From Uranotaenia lowii (Eukaryota; Arthropoda; Insecta; Diptera; Culicidae): a stretch of 64,000 nt of DNA. Position numbers and translations under genes: made by a program. The DNA lies in the NCBI RefSeq assembly GCF_029784155.1, contig NC_073693.1, positions 333,028,009 through 333,092,008 of the forward strand, given 5' to 3'. Under the pieces are notes generated by a model. That model saw nothing but the letters and a program-made list of their open reading frames with translations, was not told the origin of the DNA and searched no databases. Position 1 is the stretch's first letter; each line of letters opens with the position of its first letter. Of the stretch, positions 59,541 to 64,000 are shown one piece after another.

Positions 59541-62500
59541 TCTTGGGTAGGATTTTTTTCCTTGAAAATACCCAGAGGCTTCTAGTCTTTATCTTCAATG
59601 TTTGGAACGAACTAATTAAAAGAAAATTTTAATTAAAAATATTCACTTGATGAAAAAAGATTTTCAAAATAAATTATTTTAAAATTTGGGTTGAACATCT
59701 GATGTATGATAATTTCTGATCATTGAATTTGTAGCAACCATAGCAATACCAATATTATGTTGAAAAATGTTTGGGTCGCTCCAATTGCTGCAATAGTTCA
59801 TGTTATTCTTCTTTTATTGCAAGACTATCCAATGTTTCAGTTATTTAAGAGAAAACATTTTATGCAAGTGATACAAATAGCTAAGCTTGAAATTTGCTCA
59901 ATTTTCTTGCTTTCTTGAAATTTGCTGCAATTTTGAAATCAAATACAAAATATTCATCAATAAACTGTCTGTTAGCGATGGGAAAAAAAATAATGAGGCT
60001 TTTTTTATTGAAAAATTATTGAATGAATTTTAAGGAAATAAAAAATCATGAAGTTACATTATTAAGCTTCTTATTTGGCTGTAGACTTCAGATTTACTTC
60101 ATGGAAAATCAAGAATAACAGATTCCACTTCTACGCATTACCGTTCTCTTGCCGATTCGACCATAACTTTCAAACCAGAAAGGACCGGAAAACCCATTCA
60201 AAAAATCAGAAAATGATTCAGAATTCATAATCAAATTCCTTTTCACAAATAAATAAATCTTTAAACCCAAATTTTAAAATCAAATTCACAAGTCTAAACG
60301 CATGACATACACAAAACCGAGATATTTGAAATAAAATAAAATAATTAAACATTCCTAATTTGAAGGTTCCTTTAGCCCATGAATTTCTTTTCACCCCCTT
60401 TTCTGTTCTTTCTCTTAATAGAACTCGAAAAATCGCTTGACTATCCATCATATTTTTCTCAAATGTTCCATACTATTCAATAAAATCAAAAAGGCTAATA
60501 TAAGGAACTAGATAGAAGACACATTGGTGAATAAGGATCGTAAGAAAAAATTTTGGTTTTTAGAAAGAAACAAATTTTTTCAACTTGCTGCGAAGTAGAC
60601 TTAAGAAATTGGTTTTGTAAAAACTGTAGATTTTTAACATTTTTTAAAAAGAGAGGTGAAAGACCTCTGAAGTTGAATCGTCAAAAATCTACTTTTGAAA
60701 AAAAATAGGGTGCTGGTTAAAATTTTATTTCCTTGATTCATGTATATCAAACATTGTAACTAAGAACTTTTTTCAGTTTAAAACCTTATAATCAGAAATC
60801 AGACTCATTAGCCTAACCAGAACTAGGCATCTGATATACGATAAAGAATTCATAATTTTATTTAGTTAGAGCATTCAAGTTGAAAATCTTAATTTATGAA
60901 ATCAAGAAAATATTGTTATGCGTTGTCAAGGCCGCACAATACGATGATCCCATAAAGCCTTTAGTAACAAAATAGTGAACTTACAATACAATCTATACCA
61001 TCTTTGAACTTAGTTACGAATCTGGTGGATTTGGATGATTTGGATGATTTGGTTTGAGTAAAAATTGATCTTTGCTTTAATCGAATAAGCTGTATCTACG
61101 AGATTTTTGTGCAAATTAAAAAGTTTGTACCATAAATGGATATGATTCAAATTTTCAAGAGTTAAAGTAAGAGATTAAAAATTTTCGGCTGATTCCAACA
61201 AACTTGATTCAAATTTGAGATTTAAGTTTGCAATTCGACTCTTGAAAAAATAAACTGCAATGTATTTCAATAATGTTGGACGAACCAAGAATAAATGAAA
61301 TTTCCAATTTTTCAACGTGAAGATTACATGTTTCTTTATGGGCAAATACTTTTAATTAAAAAACAAATTTCATAATTTGAATCCAGTAGATATTTAAAAT
61401 AAAAATCTGTTTATTTTATCGAAAAAACTTTCATAATAATCTCAAATTCTTCTTTATATTTGAAACTTTCAGATGATATTTTATGATGCGTTTTATACAC
61501 AACTGATATTGATTTAAACTTGTCAATTCAGAAAATCAATTAAAAACATATATAAATCTGCGATCTCTTGCAACTTGAACTCCTTTAAGAAACTGACATC
61601 TTGATATTTTTATCGTACAACTCATTAACGAGATTAATCTAAATACAAATTCAAATTTTGAATTAATAATATGTTTCCAGATTTCAATAAGTTTTCTGAG
61701 TTTACAAAAAAAATGATTTCTGAATCCTCATTTCAAATCAAAAATTGAAATTTGAGCTAAGGAGTGAATTGAAATTCAAGAATCCTAATCAAATTGTGGT
61801 GTTTAGGGTTTTAATCTGAATAATTTTTATCAAATTTTTCATTTTTAATCCAATCGGTGAATTCAGAAAAAAACGAGTTTCGAATAATTCATCTGATCTT
61901 AAGTTTAAAATTCTGGATCGCCGTTGTTATGTTTGAATTCTGCTTGAGAATTAAGCTTAAGATCTTCAAATCTGAATATGAAATAAAAACTCAATATGCT
62001 TTCTAAATTTTTTTTATACATATTCGGAAAATTATTACCATAATATTGAAAAGCATATGAGTTTCGAAAATCATGATTTAAATTTTCAAGACACGAATGC
62101 AACAAGGATGGTAAAGTGTCGTTAACAAAACCAAAAAAAAAAAAAAGATTTAAATCTTGAATGAAATGCAAAACCAAATTTGAACCTGGATTTCAAAACA
62201 GTTGTTTATTTTTGACTTCTAATGATGAATCCAACTTAAAATCATAAACCCTAAACTGGATACAAAACTCCAGCTAATGAAAAAGAAATTAAAATATAAT
62301 TCTAATACATAATACGGAACCAAAACCTACGAAATGATTCCAATATCATTTCAAGTTTAACATTGAGAACTGCATTTTGATCAACAAACAAGAAAATATT
62401 TGAAAAATTGAACCTGGTACTAGTTTTAAGGGTTTCGGTGTCAGTTCTGAGTCAAGATTTTAACTTTCAAATAACCAATAATCAAAATTTGATTAGGAAT

Positions 62501-63600
62501 AAGAAATTTCGAATGAAAAGTAGAATACCTAGCTTGCCTTTCTTGGATCCTCATGGGGGAGGGGGGGGGGGGGGGTTAATCCCCGAATCCTCCCTATCCC
62601 GTGCCATGTGCGTATTTGAGATTCAAGTTGAGAATTCTTAAAGTAAGTAAAGTAACTTAAAGAAAAATTCAAAGTGTTTTAACTGAAAATTCGAATTTTA
62701 AATCTTGAATCTTTAACCAAAGCAAAATTTATGTGACTGATTTCGATGGAAATAACATTTATAAAATAACATTTTGAAATCTGACTTTGAAAGAACCGTA
62801 GGCTAAAGACAGCGGGTTGAATAATTGCAAGTCCAGTAAAAAATTTTCAACAATTTTTTGTAAGATAGTAACAACTTTTTCATTGACTGTCTTTAAAAAA
62901 AATATCATGACATTTTCCTGCCATTCTGATTTAATGGATTTACCTTGTCAAATCATAATTTTTAATTTCAAAAATATACAGCATTTTCTTTTTGAAGAGA
63001 AATAAATAGCTGATGAAATCTGCATCTAATCACTAATCAGGAATCGTACTTCCACAGCTAGTATTTATGTCTGATCGCAAATAGTAATAAAAAGTTTTAA
63101 AACACGCATTCCTCGTTTCACGGCCGCTCGTTTAGCGGTCTTCATTATTTATAGAACAATTTCACTATACAGTTTTAGGTATACCGCTTTAACGGCCAGA
63201 AACTTACCATTACAGATCAAACACGATTTTTAAATATATTTTTTAATTTTGTTAGTATAGTTCAGAAGTTAATGAAATCGACTTGAAATGACCGATGTGT
63301 TTCATATTTTTATTCGGAAACGAATCACTTGGCAATAAGTACTGAATTTTGAAATCGTCGTATCATCTAGACGTCGAACGTAGAACTAAGGTTTCTCGAA
63401 AACTCAACTTAACCATTAGCTGTTACAAAGAACTCAAGAAAGATATTGACAAGAAGACACAACGTTCGTCATTTTTTAAAAGCCCTACCGTATTTATCAG
63501 CGCAAATGACGACGACAGTGATCTTCTGTACTTCATTCATTCAGATCAGTTTGAATGAATCAAATTTGCATGAAATATTTATATTTTCTATTTAACTAAG
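59541..63600. other. AT-rich DNA with one poly-G tract
   Basis: No gene is supported. Small frames of 60-90 residues occur on both strands without recognisable features. A G run (62555-62575, one A interruption) is followed by TTAATCCCCGAATCC. A GGATGATTTGGATGATTTGG duplication lies near 61035. Confidence 0.4.
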
Positions 63601-64000
63601 ACTTTGGACTCTGGACTCTGGAAACTGCATTCTGCGCTGTGGAGTCTGGACTCTGGACACTCGACTCTAGACTCTGGAGATTGGACTCTAAACCGTGATC
63701 TCTGGACCCTGGACTTCGGGCTCTGGACTTTGCAATCCGGACTCTGGACTCTGGACTCTAGACTGTGGATTCTGGACTCTGAACTCTGGACTCTAGACTG
63801 TGGACTATGGACCCTTAACTCTGGACTCTGGACTTTGGACTCTGGACTCTGGACTCTAGACTCTAGACTCTAGACTCTGGACTCTGGGCTCTGGATTCTG
63901 GACTCTGGACTCTGAACTCTGGACTCTGGACTCTGGACTCTGGACTCTTGACTCTGGACTCTGGACTCTGGACTCTGGACTCTGGACTCTGGACTCTGGA
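63601..64000. repeat. 7-bp tandem repeat (GGACTCT), runs off the window
   Basis: Imperfect 7-base units CTGGACT with variants TAGACT, TGAACT and TGGACTTTGG fill the last 400 bases and become more regular towards the edge, so the array continues outside. The 89-residue frame at 63604-63873 is a repeat artefact. Confidence 0.95.

Noticed and set aside
63604..63873. 89-residue tryptophan/leucine/serine-rich protein
   Set aside because: It is the translation of a 7-bp tandem repeat.

Overview
This window is non-coding eukaryotic DNA, most likely from a mosquito or another dipteran. The inference rests on strong AT-richness, the absence of any credible long open reading frame or operon-like packing, tRNA-derived SINE-like sequences, many foldback/MITE-type DNA elements with TA or 8-bp target duplications, decayed non-LTR reverse-transcriptase fragments and kilobase-scale short-unit satellites. 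I could run no database search, so species and family names are inferences. No intact protein-coding gene is supported. The long reading frames in the window lie inside 9-bp satellites and are artefacts of a repeat length divisible by three. The short ones look like chance frames in AT-rich DNA or mobile-element debris.

Layout, left to right. A foldback element with TA duplications (1594-2675) is followed by AT-rich DNA and a two-copy direct repeat (4945-5590). A GC-richer unique stretch follows (6111-7270). A nested block at 9113-12996 looks like one hAT-type element with an 8-bp target duplication. It carries a SINE with a perfect 23-bp target duplication, a dispersed repeat and two MITE-like elements. 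A Tc1/mariner-like foldback (14204-16856) is interrupted by a GC-rich retroposed insert with a 14-bp target duplication. A short degraded coding-like stretch sits near 20.1-20.3 kb.

At 21.1-25.5 kb, a TGTCATT-rich segment, a 139-bp tandem repeat (4.9 copies) and a 3.3-kb satellite of the 9-mer TTGTCAAAA lie side by side. At 28.7-32.6 kb, a roughly 136-bp tandem repeat that changes orientation is split by a 2.6-kb foldback element. Removing that element plus one AATT copy restores the repeat period. At 33-38 kb there are two decayed non-LTR reverse-transcriptase fragments, two inverted-repeat elements and copies of a dispersed CCGGGCAA-type repeat.

A 7.2-kb satellite of the 9-mer TTTTTGTCA, with 11-bp TTTTTGTGTCA/TTTTTGTGTAA forms at its left side, occupies 41.7-48.8 kb. 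Further right are a near-perfect 239-bp palindromic MITE (49897-50135), a partial Tc1-like arm, an element with matching inverted ends (51099-52826) and a further tRNA-like stretch. The window ends inside a 7-bp tandem repeat (63601-64000).

Between these, GC-richer unique islands (about 6.1-7.3, 20.5-21.0, 26.0-27.1, 40.6-41.4, 49.0-49.8, 58.0-58.6 and 58.9-59.5 kb) could be conserved non-coding or regulatory DNA of a large intron or intergenic region. Sequence alone cannot establish this. I found no convincing new gene system. The most interesting points are the nested insertions with datable order, the two related 9-bp satellites and the palindromic elements.
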